From the NCBI RefSeq assembly GCF_900115685.1, contig NZ_FOXJ01000004.1:189256-253255 (forward strand): a DNA stretch of 64,000 nt, written 5' to 3'. Below, in pieces: positions 42,251 through 50,968 of this stretch. The notes under the pieces are model-generated. The model saw only the letters and a program-made list of their open reading frames with translations, was not told the origin of the DNA and made no database searches. The translations under genes were made by a program, and so were the position numbers. The first letter of the stretch is position 1. Each line of letters opens with the position of its first letter. This DNA comes from Variovorax sp. 770b2 (GTDB taxonomy: Bacteria; Pseudomonadota; Gammaproteobacteria; Burkholderiales; Burkholderiaceae_C).

Positions 42251-43465
42251 ATGCAGCAAAAAATCCGCATCCAGGCCACCGACGGCAGCGGCAGTTTCAA
42301 CGGCTACCTCGCACTGCCCAAGGCCGGCAGCGGCCCGGGCCTGGTGATCGCGCAGGAAATCTTCGGCATCAACCACACCATGCGCGAGGTGGCCGACTAC
42401 TACGCGGAAGAAGGCTACGTCGTGCTGGTGCCCGACCTCTTCTGGCGCCAGGAGCCCGATGTCGAACTCGGCTATTCGCCGGAAGACTGGCAGCGCGCCT
42501 TCGCGCTCTATGGCGGCTTCGACGAGGCCAAGGGCATGGAAGACATGCAGGCCGCGATCACCGCATTGCGCCAGCGGCCCGAAGTGCAGCAGAAAAAAGT
42601 TGGCGTGCTCGGCTTCTGCCTCGGCGGCAAGCTCGCCTACCTGGCTGCGTGCCGCACCGATGCGGACGTGGCCGTCGGCTACTACGGCGTGGGCATCGAC
42701 GCCGCGCTCGATGAGGCCGAGCACATCAAGCGCCCGCTCACGCTGCACATCGCCGAGCTCGACAAGTTCTGCCCGCCCGAGGCGCGCGACCGCATCGTGC
42801 AGACGCTGTCGGGCCGGCCCGGCGTTTCGCTGTACGTGTACCCCGGCATGGACCATGCCTTCGCACGCAACGGTGGCGAGCACTTCCACAAGCCCTCGGC
42901 GTTGATGGCGCACGAGCGCAGCATCGCGGCGCTCAAGGGTGCGATCGGCCCGAACTACGACCTCTCGGCGCTCTGGGACAAGCACTGCGAGTACGAGTTC
43001 GGCACGCGCAACGTCGACGACACCATGGGCACCATGGTCGCCGAGCCGTATGTGAACCACATCCCGACCATGACCGGCGGCGTGGGCTACAAGGCGCTGC
43101 ACGCCTTCTATACGAACCACTTCGTCAACAGCAACCCGCCCGACACCTCGCTGGTGCCGATCTCGCGCACCGTGGGCGCCTCGCAGGTGGTCGACGAGAT
43201 GCTGTTCTGCTTCACGCACACCACCGAAATCCCATGGATGCTCCCGGGCGTGGCACCGACCGGCAAGCGCGTGGAGATTCCGCTGCTCGCGGTCATCAAG
43301 TTCCGCGGCGACAAGCTCTATCACGAGCACATCTACTGGGACCAGGCCAGCGTGCTGGTGCAGGTGGGCCTGCTCGATGCGAAGCTGCTGCCGGTGGCGG
43401 GCATCGAGACGGCGCGCAAGCTGCTGGACGAGACGCTGCCCTCGAACACCTTGATGCGGTTGTAG
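42251..43465 (+). CDS. dienelactone hydrolase-NTF2-like fusion protein
   Basis: A 404-residue two-domain protein. Residues 1-235 are a dienelactone-hydrolase alpha/beta fold with E36 (VIAQEIFGINH), nucleophile C123 (LGFCLGGKLAY), D171 and H202 (YPGMDHAFARNGG), the complete Cys-Asp-His triad. Residues from about 255 to 400 form a SnoaL/NTF2-like barrel (YKALHAFYTNHFVNSNPPDT, IKFRGDKLYHEHIYWDQAS). The fusion is unusual for a plain carboxymethylenebutenolidase. As last gene of the monooxygenase operon it may act on the oxidised indole product, possibly as the cofactor-free oxygenase or hydrolase that opens the ring; that step is inferred from position only. Confidence 0.9.
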   Translation: MQQKIRIQATDGSGSFNGYLALPKAGSGPGLVIAQEIFGINHTMREVADYYAEEGYVVLVPDLFWRQEPDVELGYSPEDWQRAFALYGGFDEAKGMEDMQAAITALRQRPEVQQKKVGVLGFCLGGKLAYLAACRTDADVAVGYYGVGIDAALDEAEHIKRPLTLHIAELDKFCPPEARDRIVQTLSGRPGVSLYVYPGMDHAFARNGGEHFHKPSALMAHERSIAALKGAIGPNYDLSALWDKHCEYEFGTRNVDDTMGTMVAEPYVNHIPTMTGGVGYKALHAFYTNHFVNSNPPDTSLVPISRTVGASQVVDEMLFCFTHTTEIPWMLPGVAPTGKRVEIPLLAVIKFRGDKLYHEHIYWDQASVLVQVGLLDAKLLPVAGIETARKLLDETLPSNTLMRL

Positions 43466-43534
43466 AGAAGAAGCTGAAGCGTCGAGATGGGTTGAGGCTT
43501 CCCGAGGCGGCAGCCCGATCTCCGGCAACGCAGT

Positions 43535-44389
43535 TCAGGCCGCAGGAAGAAACTTCCTGACATGCGCCGCGAATGCCGCCGTCAACGCCGTCGGCGCCTC
43601 GCGGTCGAACGCCAGCGTGACCCCGACGCTCGGCAGGTCGGGAAACCCCTGCTCGGGCGTGAGGATCTGCAGATCGTCGGGAACGGCCGTGCGCGTGAGC
43701 ACGATGACGGCCTGGCCCGAGCGCGCCATGCCGACCAGGCCCGAGAGGCTGCTGCTGGCGTAGGCGAGCCGGTAGGCGCGGCCCGCGGCTTCCAGCGCCT
43801 GCCTGGGCAGCCGGTGGTCCAGCGCATCCGGTGCGCCCAGCGCCAGCGGCAGCGGGTCCAGCGACGCGGCGGCGCCGTCGCGGTGCGCCACCCACACGAG
43901 TGGCTCGTGGCGGATCACGTCGCCGGCCGCATCGGCGGCCACCGACACCAGCGCCAGGTCGACCGCGTGCCGGGCCAGGAGCTCGTGCAGCCGCGGTGTC
44001 GGTGCGCACATCACTTCCAGCTGCACGCGTGGATGCAGGCTCGCAAAACTCTGCAGCAGGTAGGGCAGGAAGACGACCGCATAGTCGTCGGGGCAGCTGA
44101 AGCGCAGCACGCCGGACAGGTGCTCGCCGCGCAGCTCGGCCAGCGCTTCGTCGTGCTTGCGCAGCAGTTCGCCCGCGCGCACGAGGAGCCGCTCGCCGGT
44201 CGCGGTGAGCGTGACGCCCCGCCCGGTGCGGTGCAAGAGCGGTTGCTCGACGATGCCTTCGAGCCTTTGCATCTGCATGCTGAGCGCCGACTGCGTGCGC
44301 CCCACGCGCAGGGCCGCCTGGCCCAGCACGCCGGTCTCGGCGATGGCCACGAAGCTGCGCAAGAGGTCGATGTCCAGCGACTGGCTCAC
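43535..44389 (-). CDS. dgdR: LysR-family regulator, DgdR-like
   Basis: A 284-residue LysR-type regulator starting SQSLDIDLLRSFVAIAETG with helix-turn-helix LGQAALRVGRTQSALSMQMQ and effector domain LRFSCPDDYAVVFLPYLLQSF. The GTG at 44389 has AGGAG ten bases upstream; a TTG at 44419 would add ten residues. It is divergent from the dialkylglycine decarboxylase gene with 95 bp between the starts, the same arrangement as dgdR/dgdA in Burkholderia cepacia, where DgdR represses dgdA until a dialkylglycine is present. The same function is inferred here. Confidence 0.82.
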   Translation of the reverse strand: MSQSLDIDLLRSFVAIAETGVLGQAALRVGRTQSALSMQMQRLEGIVEQPLLHRTGRGVTLTATGERLLVRAGELLRKHDEALAELRGEHLSGVLRFSCPDDYAVVFLPYLLQSFASLHPRVQLEVMCAPTPRLHELLARHAVDLALVSVAADAAGDVIRHEPLVWVAHRDGAAASLDPLPLALGAPDALDHRLPRQALEAAGRAYRLAYASSSLSGLVGMARSGQAVIVLTRTAVPDDLQILTPEQGFPDLPSVGVTLAFDREAPTALTAAFAAHVRKFLPAA

Positions 44390-44484
44390 GGCATGAATTC
44401 TCCTGATAGCTGATGTCAAAACAATTCGCTTCCCGGCGGGGGCGCCCCTGCGTAATGTGCGTCATTTTGATCGGCACCATCCCC

Positions 44485-45798
44485 ATGAGCAGCAACGACG
44501 ACCCCAAGTTCTGGCAGCAGGCCCGGCAGCATCTGGTGCGCTATGGCGGCACCTTCGAGCCGTTGATCATCGAGCGCGCACAAGGCTGCTTCGTCTACGA
44601 CGCCGATGGCCGCGGCATCCTGGACTTCACCTCGGGCCAGATGAGCGCGCTGCTGGGCCATTCGCACCCGGACATCGTCGCGGTGGTCACCGAGCAGATC
44701 CGCTCGCTCGACCATCTCTTCAGCGGCATGCTGTCGCGGCCGGTGGTGGCGCTCGCCGCGGAAATCGCGCGGCACGCGCCGCCGGGGCTGGAACGCTGCC
44801 TGCTCTTGAGCACCGGCGCGGAGTCGAACGAGGCGGCGCTGCGCATGGCCAAGCTGGTGACGGGCCGGCACGAGGTGGTGGCCTTCACGCAGTCCTGGCA
44901 CGGCATGACGGGCAGCGCGGCCGCGGCCACCTACAGCGCCGGCCGCAAGGGCTACGGGCCGGCCGCGGCGGGCTCGCTGGCCATTCCGGCGCCCAACGCC
45001 TACCGGCCGCGCTTCACGACGCCGGACGGCGCGCTCGACTGGCGCCGCGAACTGGACGACGGCTTCGAGCAGGTCGACCGGCAATCCACCGGCGCGCTCG
45101 CCGCCTTCATCGCCGAGCCCATCCTCAGCAGCGGCGGCATCCTCGAACTGCCGCCCGGCTACATGGCGGCGCTCAAGCAGAAGTGCCAGGAGCGCGGCAT
45201 GCTGCTGATCCTCGATGAGGCGCAGACCGGCGTCGGCCGCACAGGCCTCATGTTCGCGTGCGAGCGCGACGGCGTCGCGCCCGACATCCTGACGCTCTCC
45301 AAGACGCTGGGCGCGGGCCTGCCGCTGGCGGCGATGGTGACGACCGCCGCGATCGAGGAAGAGGCTCACGCGCGCGGTTTCCTTTTCTACACGACGCATG
45401 TCTCCGACCCGCTGCCGGCCGCGGTCGGGTTGAAGGTGCTGCAGGTCGTGGAGCGCGACGGGCTGGTCGAGCGCGCGCGCATCGCCGGCGCGCGTCTTGA
45501 AAAGGGACTGCGGGAACTGCAGTCGCGCCATGAATGCATCGGCGATGTGCGCGGCCGCGGCCTGCTGCTCGGGCTGGAAGTCGTCGCCAGCCGCGAGACG
45601 CGCGAGCCGGCCTTCGAGCTCGGCGAGGCCGTCACACGCGAGTGCATGAAGCTCGGGCTGAGCATGAACATCGTGAAGCTGCCCTCGATGGGCGGCGTCT
45701 TCCGGATCGCGCCGCCGCTGACGATCAGCGACAGCGAGATCGACCTCGGCCTGGAGCTGCTCGACAAGGCGATCGCGACGGCCGTTCGCGGAACGTAG
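44485..45798 (+). CDS. dgdA: 2,2-dialkylglycine decarboxylase
   Basis: PLP enzyme of 437 residues that decarboxylates 2,2-dialkylglycines such as 2-aminoisobutyrate and transfers the amino group to pyruvate. It matches the Burkholderia cepacia enzyme block by block: KFWQQARQHLVRYGGTFEP, DFTSGQMSALLGHSHPDI, LLSTGAESNEAALRMAKLV, FTQSWHGMTGSAAAATYSAG, LILDEAQTGVGRTGLMFACE and LSKTLGAGLPLAAMVT with the PLP lysine. ATG 44485 (MSSNDDPKFW) agrees with the known N-terminus. It stands alone with the divergent dgdR-like gene and ends convergent with the catalase gene. Confidence 0.92.
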   Translation: MSSNDDPKFWQQARQHLVRYGGTFEPLIIERAQGCFVYDADGRGILDFTSGQMSALLGHSHPDIVAVVTEQIRSLDHLFSGMLSRPVVALAAEIARHAPPGLERCLLLSTGAESNEAALRMAKLVTGRHEVVAFTQSWHGMTGSAAAATYSAGRKGYGPAAAGSLAIPAPNAYRPRFTTPDGALDWRRELDDGFEQVDRQSTGALAAFIAEPILSSGGILELPPGYMAALKQKCQERGMLLILDEAQTGVGRTGLMFACERDGVAPDILTLSKTLGAGLPLAAMVTTAAIEEEAHARGFLFYTTHVSDPLPAAVGLKVLQVVERDGLVERARIAGARLEKGLRELQSRHECIGDVRGRGLLLGLEVVASRETREPAFELGEAVTRECMKLGLSMNIVKLPSMGGVFRIAPPLTISDSEIDLGLELLDKAIATAVRGT

Positions 45799-45815
45799 CG
45801 AAAAGAGAGAGGACA

Positions 45816-45835
45816 CCCCGGCATCTGCGCCGGGG
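45816..45835. terminator. hairpin between convergent dgdA and catalase genes
   Basis: CCCCGGC (45816-45822) and GCCGGGG (45829-45835) form a 7-bp GC-only stem with a 6-base loop, 18 bases after the dgdA stop and 12 before the catalase stop on the other strand. No T-run on either side, but the place fits a shared terminator. Confidence 0.5.
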
Positions 45836-45846
45836 CTGCGCTCAGC

Positions 45847-47304
45847 TCAAAGACCCAGCGCCTTCGCCACCCCCGCGCCATAGGCCGGATCGGCCTTGGT
45901 GCAGTTGTCGATGTGCCGGCGCTTGATGAACTCCGGCGCATCGCCCATCGCACGCGCCGTGTTGCCGAACAACGCCTCTTGCTGCTCGGGCTTCATCAGG
46001 CGGAACAGGTCGCCCGGCTGCTTGTAGTAGTCGGCGTCGTCCTCGCGAAAGTTCCAGAAGTCCGCATCGCCGCGCAGCTTGAGCGGCGGCTCGCGGTAGT
46101 CGGGTTGCTCTTGCCACTGGCCGAAGCTGTTGGGCTCGTAGTGCAGCGTGCCGCCGTAGTTGCCGTCCACGCGCATCGTGCCGTCGCGGTGGTTGCTGTG
46201 CACCGGGCAGCGCGCGGCGTTCACCGGGATCTGGTGATGGTTCACGCCCAGGCGGTAGCGCTGCGCATCCGAGTACGCAAAGAGGCGCGCCTGCAGCATC
46301 TTGTCCGGCGACACGCTGATGCCGGGCACCAGGTTGTTGGGTGCGAAGGCGCTCTGCTCCACATCGGCGAAGAAGTTCTCGGGGTTGCGGTTCAGCTCCA
46401 TCACGCCCACCTCGATCAGCGGGTAGTCCTTCTTGGGCCAGATCTTCGTGAGGTCGAACGGGTGGTAGGGCACCTTCTCTGCATCTGCTTCGGCCATCAC
46501 CTGCACGTACAGCGTCCACTTGGGGAAGTCGCCGCTCCCGATCGAGTCGAACAGGTCGCGCTGGTGGCTCTCGCGGTCGCCGCCCACCAGGGCCGAGGCC
46601 TCGGCGTCGGTGAGGTTCTTGATGCCCTGCTGCGTCTTGAAGTGGAACTTGACCCAGAAGCGCTCGTTGCCCGCGTTCACGAAGCTGTAGGTGTGCGAGC
46701 CGAAGCCGTGCATGTGGCGGTAGCTGGCCGGAATGCCGCGGTCGCTCATCACGATGGTGACCTGGTGCAGCGCCTCGGGCAGCAGCGTCCAGAAGTCCCA
46801 GTTGTTGGTGGCGCTGCGCATGTTGGTCTTGGGGTCGCGCTTCACGGCCTTGTTCAGGTCCGGAAACTTGCGCGGGTCGCGCAGGAAGAACACGGGCGTG
46901 TTGTTGCCCACCAGGTCCCAATTGCCTTCCTCGGTGTAGAACTTGAGCGCGAAGCCGCGGATGTCGCGCTCGGCATCGGCCGCGCCGCGTTCGCCGGCCA
47001 CGGTGGTGAAGCGGGCGAACATCTCGGTCTTCTTGCCCACGGCACTGAAGAGCCTGGCGCGGGTGAACCTGGTGATGTCGTGCGTGACGGTGAAGGTGCC
47101 GAAGGCGCCGGAGCCCTTGGCGTGCATGCGGCGCTCGGGAATGATCTCGCGGTTCAGGTTGGCCAGCTTCTCGAGCAGCCACACATCCTGCATCAGCACA
47201 GGGCCGCGCGGGCCGGCGGTGAGGCTGTTCTGGTTGTCGACCACGGGGGCGCCGAAGGCGGTGGTCAGCGGGGTCTTCCTGGAGTCATCGGTGGGATTGG
47301 TCAT
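45847..47304 (-). CDS. katA: monofunctional heme catalase
   Basis: A 485-residue small-subunit (clade 3 type) catalase that dismutates hydrogen peroxide in the cytosol. The heme-side histidine region RRMHAKGSGAFGTFTVTHDI, the FARFTTVAGERGAADAERD block, the distal Asn in NNTPVFFLRDP, and the proximal tyrosine motif in LFAYSDAQRYRLGVNHHQIP are intact. VWLLEKLANLNREIIPERR marks the N-terminus. It is a single gene on the minus strand between dgdA and the nitroreductase gene; no OxyR gene is next to it. Full-length and apparently functional. Confidence 0.96.
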   Translation of the reverse strand: MTNPTDDSRKTPLTTAFGAPVVDNQNSLTAGPRGPVLMQDVWLLEKLANLNREIIPERRMHAKGSGAFGTFTVTHDITRFTRARLFSAVGKKTEMFARFTTVAGERGAADAERDIRGFALKFYTEEGNWDLVGNNTPVFFLRDPRKFPDLNKAVKRDPKTNMRSATNNWDFWTLLPEALHQVTIVMSDRGIPASYRHMHGFGSHTYSFVNAGNERFWVKFHFKTQQGIKNLTDAEASALVGGDRESHQRDLFDSIGSGDFPKWTLYVQVMAEADAEKVPYHPFDLTKIWPKKDYPLIEVGVMELNRNPENFFADVEQSAFAPNNLVPGISVSPDKMLQARLFAYSDAQRYRLGVNHHQIPVNAARCPVHSNHRDGTMRVDGNYGGTLHYEPNSFGQWQEQPDYREPPLKLRGDADFWNFREDDADYYKQPGDLFRLMKPEQQEALFGNTARAMGDAPEFIKRRHIDNCTKADPAYGAGVAKALGL

Positions 47305-47431
47305 GGGTGTCCGTCTTTTGGGGATGAAGGCGGTGCCACTCTACGTTCATTCCATGGCGGTTCACAACTTCATCCGTAGGGCCCGAACGCCTTTGAGCGC
47401 GCGAGGCATACGAAAGAACGAATGCGCGTAT

Positions 47432-48142
47432 TCAGGTCCCGCCATCGAAGCCGTGGAAGACCGCGAACGCGTGCACCGGTTCCCTCGGCATTGCAAGGCG
47501 GTGCAGCGCCGCACCAGTCTGCGCGTAGCCCAGCGACATGCCGCACACCACTGTCTGGCCCGCGGGCAGCTGCAGGCATTCGCGGACCACCGGTTCGTGC
47601 CGCACGAACGACACCTGCGGGCAGGTGTCGAGCCCGCGTGCCTTGGCCGCGAGCATGAAGGTCTGCAGGAACATGCCGTAGTCGGCCCAGCTGTGCGGCA
47701 TCAGCCGCTCGTCGATCGTGAAGATGAGGCCGATGGGCGCATCGAAGAACAGGTAGTTGCGCCCCGTCTGCGTGTAGCGCGCGGCCGCATCCGCGCGATC
47801 GATGCCCAGCGTCGTGTAGTAGCGCGCGCCGAAATCCGATTGCCGTGACTTGCACGACGCGGGCAACTCGTCGGGAAAGTGCCGCGAGGCCGGCAGGTCG
47901 TCGCGCTCGTGCGAGCGCAGCAGCGCCTCGCTGAACCGGCGCTTGGCGTTTCCTTCGAGCACATGCACCGACCACGGCTGCGTGTTCGAGTTGCTCGGCG
48001 CGCAGCGCGCGACCTCGAGGATTTCCACCACCAGCGCCTTGGGAACCGGTGTGGGCTGGAAGGCGCGAACCGCCGCGCGCGAGCGGATGACCTCGTCGAC
48101 AACGCCTCGCGCCGCGTCATCCTTGGGGAGAGCTTTCGTCAT
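47432..48142 (-). CDS. pnbA: nitroreductase (PnbA-like)
   Basis: FMN-dependent nitroreductase-family protein of 236 residues. VIRSRAAVRAFQPTPVPKAL and ARCAPSNSNTQPWSVHVLEG give the FMN-binding start; GMFLQTFMLAAKARGLDTCP and VVCGMSLGYAQTGA mark the C-terminal half. The size and neighbours fit PnbA, which reduces 4-nitrobenzoate to 4-hydroxylaminobenzoate: a LysR gene follows upstream, then a Bug receptor and a hydroxylaminobenzoate-lyase-like gene. ATG 48142 (MTKALPKDD) is preferred to a longer frame. The pnb assignment depends on this context and should be read as likely rather than proven. Confidence 0.8.
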   Translation of the reverse strand: MTKALPKDDAARGVVDEVIRSRAAVRAFQPTPVPKALVVEILEVARCAPSNSNTQPWSVHVLEGNAKRRFSEALLRSHERDDLPASRHFPDELPASCKSRQSDFGARYYTTLGIDRADAAARYTQTGRNYLFFDAPIGLIFTIDERLMPHSWADYGMFLQTFMLAAKARGLDTCPQVSFVRHEPVVRECLQLPAGQTVVCGMSLGYAQTGAALHRLAMPREPVHAFAVFHGFDGGT

Positions 48143-48231
48143 GGCGCGATGCTCGCACGCAGGTGCGCGGCTGCCCATTGAAACTTGCACAGCATGGGTA
48201 TGCACGCCATCGGATTTGGGTGGGTTACCCC

Positions 48232-49233
48232 TTACCTCACGCTGCGCAAGGCGCCTTCGTCACGTGTGGATTCCGCGAGTTCCGTGAGCTGCTCCCGGAG
48301 CCAGACGTGGGCCGGGTCGTGCTCGTGCCGCCGGTGCCATATCGCGCGCAGGCTCGCGTTCGCCACCTCGTAGGGCAGCGGCTTGGCATGCAGGTCGCCG
48401 CGGCGCACGAAGGCCTGCGCGAGCGGCGCGGGCACGATGGAGACCATGTCGGTGCCCAGCAGCAGATCGGGCACGGCGAGCGAGTGCGGCACCGTGATGC
48501 GGTAGCGCGGGCGCTGGCCGATGGCCGCGAGCGCATCTTCCAGCGCCTGCCGGTCGAACATCTCCGACTGGCGCGCCAGCCCGCGCTCCACGATGTAGCC
48601 GCTCACCGCGCCTTCCTCCTGGCCGCCGAGCGAAACGGTCACCAGCGGAAATTCCGCCAGGTCGTCGACGCGCAAGCTGCGTCGGCGCAGCGGATGGCCC
48701 TTGCGCATGACGAGCACGTCCTCCTGCGTCCACACGGGGCCGCTCTGGAAGCGCGGCGGCACCTCCGCGAAGATGCCGATCGCCAGGTCGATGCGGCCCA
48801 CGTCGATCTGCTCGGCCAGGTCCAGTCGCGTGGACGGCCGCACGACCAGGTCCACCGCCGGCGCGAGGGCGTTCACGCGGTGGCCGAGGCCCACCAGCAG
48901 CACCGAGGTCACGTAGTCGTTGGCGGCCAGCACGAAGGTGCGCGAGGCGGTCGCGGGATCGAAGGGCTGCACGCCGAGCGTGTCGTGGATGCTGCGCAGG
49001 GCCTCCCGCAGCGGCGCGGCCATGGCCAGCGCACGCGCGGTGGGCTCCATGCCGCGCGCGGTGCGGATGAAGAGTTCGTCCTGCAGGGCCTCCCGCAGGC
49101 GCGACAGCGCATGGCTGATCGCGGACTGGCTCAGGTGCAGGCGCTTGCCCGCGCGCAGCAGGTTCTGGTCCTCGAAGACGGCATCGAAGACGCGAAGCAG
49201 GTTCAGGTCCATCCGGCTGGGGTTCACCGCCAT
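48232..49233 (-). CDS. LysR-family regulator (PnbR-like, NodD/NahR branch)
   Basis: A 333-residue LysR-type regulator: MDLNLLRVFDAVFEDQNLLR, helix-turn-helix AGKRLHLSQSAISHALSRLR, and an effector domain with TFVLAANDYVTSVLLVGLG. This is the NodD/NahR/LeuO-like branch common among aromatic-acid regulators. ATG 49233 has a GAGGAG site; an alternative start lies ten codons upstream. It sits between the nitroreductase gene (same strand) and the divergent Bug-lyase genes, the place expected for a pathway regulator. Two TGTTGCA direct repeats in the divergent region are candidate binding sites. Confidence 0.88.
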   Translation of the reverse strand: MAVNPSRMDLNLLRVFDAVFEDQNLLRAGKRLHLSQSAISHALSRLREALQDELFIRTARGMEPTARALAMAAPLREALRSIHDTLGVQPFDPATASRTFVLAANDYVTSVLLVGLGHRVNALAPAVDLVVRPSTRLDLAEQIDVGRIDLAIGIFAEVPPRFQSGPVWTQEDVLVMRKGHPLRRRSLRVDDLAEFPLVTVSLGGQEEGAVSGYIVERGLARQSEMFDRQALEDALAAIGQRPRYRITVPHSLAVPDLLLGTDMVSIVPAPLAQAFVRRGDLHAKPLPYEVANASLRAIWHRRHEHDPAHVWLREQLTELAESTRDEGALRSVR

Positions 49234-49246
49234 CTTGTTCTCCTCA

Positions 49247-49275
49247 TGTTGCACGCGCTGCATTGTCGTGTTGCA
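49247..49275. promoter_or_regulatory. TGTTGCA direct repeats in the LysR-Bug control region
   Basis: TGTTGCA occurs at 49247-49253 and again at 49269-49275, 22 bp apart, about two helical turns. The first lies next to the LysR start and the second faces the Bug gene. They are candidate half-sites for the LysR protein. Confidence 0.35.
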
Positions 49276-49357
49276 GATTCATCGCTTCCAGTGGCGGATG
49301 CCCGGTGGCACCGTTCGCCCCATGCGTTCCTGGCGGGACATTCAACTGGAGCTTTCA

Positions 49358-50353
49358 ATGGTGCATCACATTTCAAGGCGGTCTTTCGCAAAGCGCGTCG
49401 CATGTCTCGTGCCGGGCGCGGCGCTGTTGCCTACGCTCGCATTCGCAGAGGCCGATGCGGCGATGGGGCGGCTCATCGTGGGCTATCCGCCCGGCGGCAC
49501 GCTCGACCAGACGGCGCGCCGCCTGACCGAATCATGGCGCACGCAGGGCCGGCCGTACCTCGTGGACAACCGGCCGGGCGCCGCCGGGCGCATTGCCAAT
49601 GCGCAGCTCAAGCGCGAGAAGCCGGACGGCAGCGTGCTCTTGTGCACGCACACCTCGGCCATGACGATCTACCCGCACGTCTACGCCAACCTCGCCTACG
49701 ACCCCGCGAAGGATTTCAGGCCCGTCGCGTTGCTGTCCTCCGCGGCCTGCGTGCTGGCCGTGAGCAGCGCCGTGCCGCCCGATGTGAAGACGCTGGCCGA
49801 CTACGTGCGCTGGCTCAAGCGCACCGAGACCGGGCGCACCTACGCATCGCCCGCGGCGGGCTCGCTCGCGCAGTTTTTGGGCTATCGCTTCTCGCAGGCG
49901 GCGGGCGTGCCGCTCACGCACGTGGCCTATCGCGGTTCCGCGCCCGCGGTGCAGGACCTGCTGGGCGGCCAGATTCCGGCCTACCTCGGCTTCGTGGGCG
50001 ACTTCCTGCAGTACCTGGAGGGCGGCAAGCTGCGCCTCCTGGCCGTGACCAGCGAACGCCGCTCGCGCTTCCTGAAGAACGTGCCGACCTTCGCCGAGCA
50101 GGGCTTCGAGACCGTGACCGGGCTCGAGAGCTACGGCGTCTACGCGCCGGCCGCCACGCCGGAGAAGACGGCGGCCTTGCTCGCCGAAGCCACGCAGGCC
50201 GCATCGCGCGACAGCACGCTCATTGCGGGCCTCTCGCAGATCGGCCTGGAAGTGGCCTACCTCGGGCCGGCCGACTGCACGCGCCTCATCGCCACCGAGC
50301 GCGAGCGATGGAAGCCGGTGGTCGCGGCCTCCGGCTTCAGGGCCGACGAGTAA
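49358..50353 (+). CDS. Bug/TctC-family periplasmic solute receptor (pnb cluster)
   Basis: A 331-residue Bug receptor with twin-arginine-like signal (SRRSFAKRVACLVPG, cleavage after LAFA near residue 29). Mature blocks are RLIVGYPPGGTLDQTARRL, YLVDNRPGAAGRIANAQL, THVAYRGSAPAVQDLLGGQI and NVPTFAEQGFETVTG. ATG 49358 was chosen; an in-frame ATG at 49322 would lengthen the signal. It is followed after 42 bp by the lyase-like gene, so the two are cotranscribed. The likely ligand is nitrobenzoate or a related benzoate, inferred from the cluster. Confidence 0.9.
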   Translation: MVHHISRRSFAKRVACLVPGAALLPTLAFAEADAAMGRLIVGYPPGGTLDQTARRLTESWRTQGRPYLVDNRPGAAGRIANAQLKREKPDGSVLLCTHTSAMTIYPHVYANLAYDPAKDFRPVALLSSAACVLAVSSAVPPDVKTLADYVRWLKRTETGRTYASPAAGSLAQFLGYRFSQAAGVPLTHVAYRGSAPAVQDLLGGQIPAYLGFVGDFLQYLEGGKLRLLAVTSERRSRFLKNVPTFAEQGFETVTGLESYGVYAPAATPEKTAALLAEATQAASRDSTLIAGLSQIGLEVAYLGPADCTRLIATERERWKPVVAASGFRADE

Positions 50354-50395
50354 GCAGGAAGAACCCGATCCTCAAAGCAAAGGAAAAACTACCCC

Positions 50396-50935
50396 ATGAC
50401 CGACCAGGAAAAACTGATCGAGACGAGCCTCCCGTTTCTCGCGGAAATCCAGAACATGACCACCGGCACCCAGGTGGAGCAGTGGCTCAACGCCACGTAC
50501 CCGCCGGGCTCGCCGCTCTACGACGAACTGGCCACGCTGGTGAAGGCGGGCGTGCGCGACGGCTGGGCCGCCAACGTCGAGATCCAGGGGCGCAAGTACC
50601 GGCGCGCGCGGCTGTGCGACCCGTCGGCGCGCACGTTCAACTTCAGCATCACCGCGGTCTACATGGACAGCACGGACAACACGCAGGGCAACCCCGAGGG
50701 GAGCTTTCGTGGCGATTACCACGCGCACCCCTACGGCGAATTCAACATGGTGGTGCCGTTGAACGACGGCGCCGCGCTGGCGGGCCCCAACGGGTGGTGC
50801 TACGGCGGGTGGACCGCGCCCGCGCCGGGGAGCCATCACTATCCGGAGGCCAAGGGCGGCGCGGTCATCGCGCTGTTCTACCTGCCGGCGGGGCGGATCT
50901 CCTACGACATGAAGGCGCCGGGCATCACGTCGTAG
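50396..50935 (+). CDS. pnbB: 4-hydroxylaminobenzoate lyase-like protein (DUF4863, PnbB type)
   Basis: A 179-residue protein of the DUF4863/PnbB family. In 4-nitrobenzoate degraders PnbB converts 4-hydroxylaminobenzoate to protocatechuate and ammonia. Visible blocks: AEIQNMTTGTQVEQWLNATY, DGWAANVEIQGRKYRRARLC, the histidine-rich YHAHPYGEFNMVVPLND and WCYGGWTAPAPGSHHYPEAK, ending AVIALFYLPAGRISYDMKAP. Together with the nitroreductase and LysR genes on the other strand it completes the first two steps of the pathway; protocatechuate enzymes are not in the window. An AAAGGAAA site precedes the ATG. Confidence 0.85.
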   Translation: MTDQEKLIETSLPFLAEIQNMTTGTQVEQWLNATYPPGSPLYDELATLVKAGVRDGWAANVEIQGRKYRRARLCDPSARTFNFSITAVYMDSTDNTQGNPEGSFRGDYHAHPYGEFNMVVPLNDGAALAGPNGWCYGGWTAPAPGSHHYPEAKGGAVIALFYLPAGRISYDMKAPGITS

Positions 50936-50968
50936 CGCACGCCTCGAGCAGGCCCCCTCAGGCCTCGC

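Noticed and set aside
40613..43465. One long plus-strand frame joining the monooxygenase region to the hydrolase gene
   Set aside because: The first 546 codons are a shadow frame of StyA2B. The hydrolase begins at its own ATG at 42251, 47 bases after the StyA2B stop.
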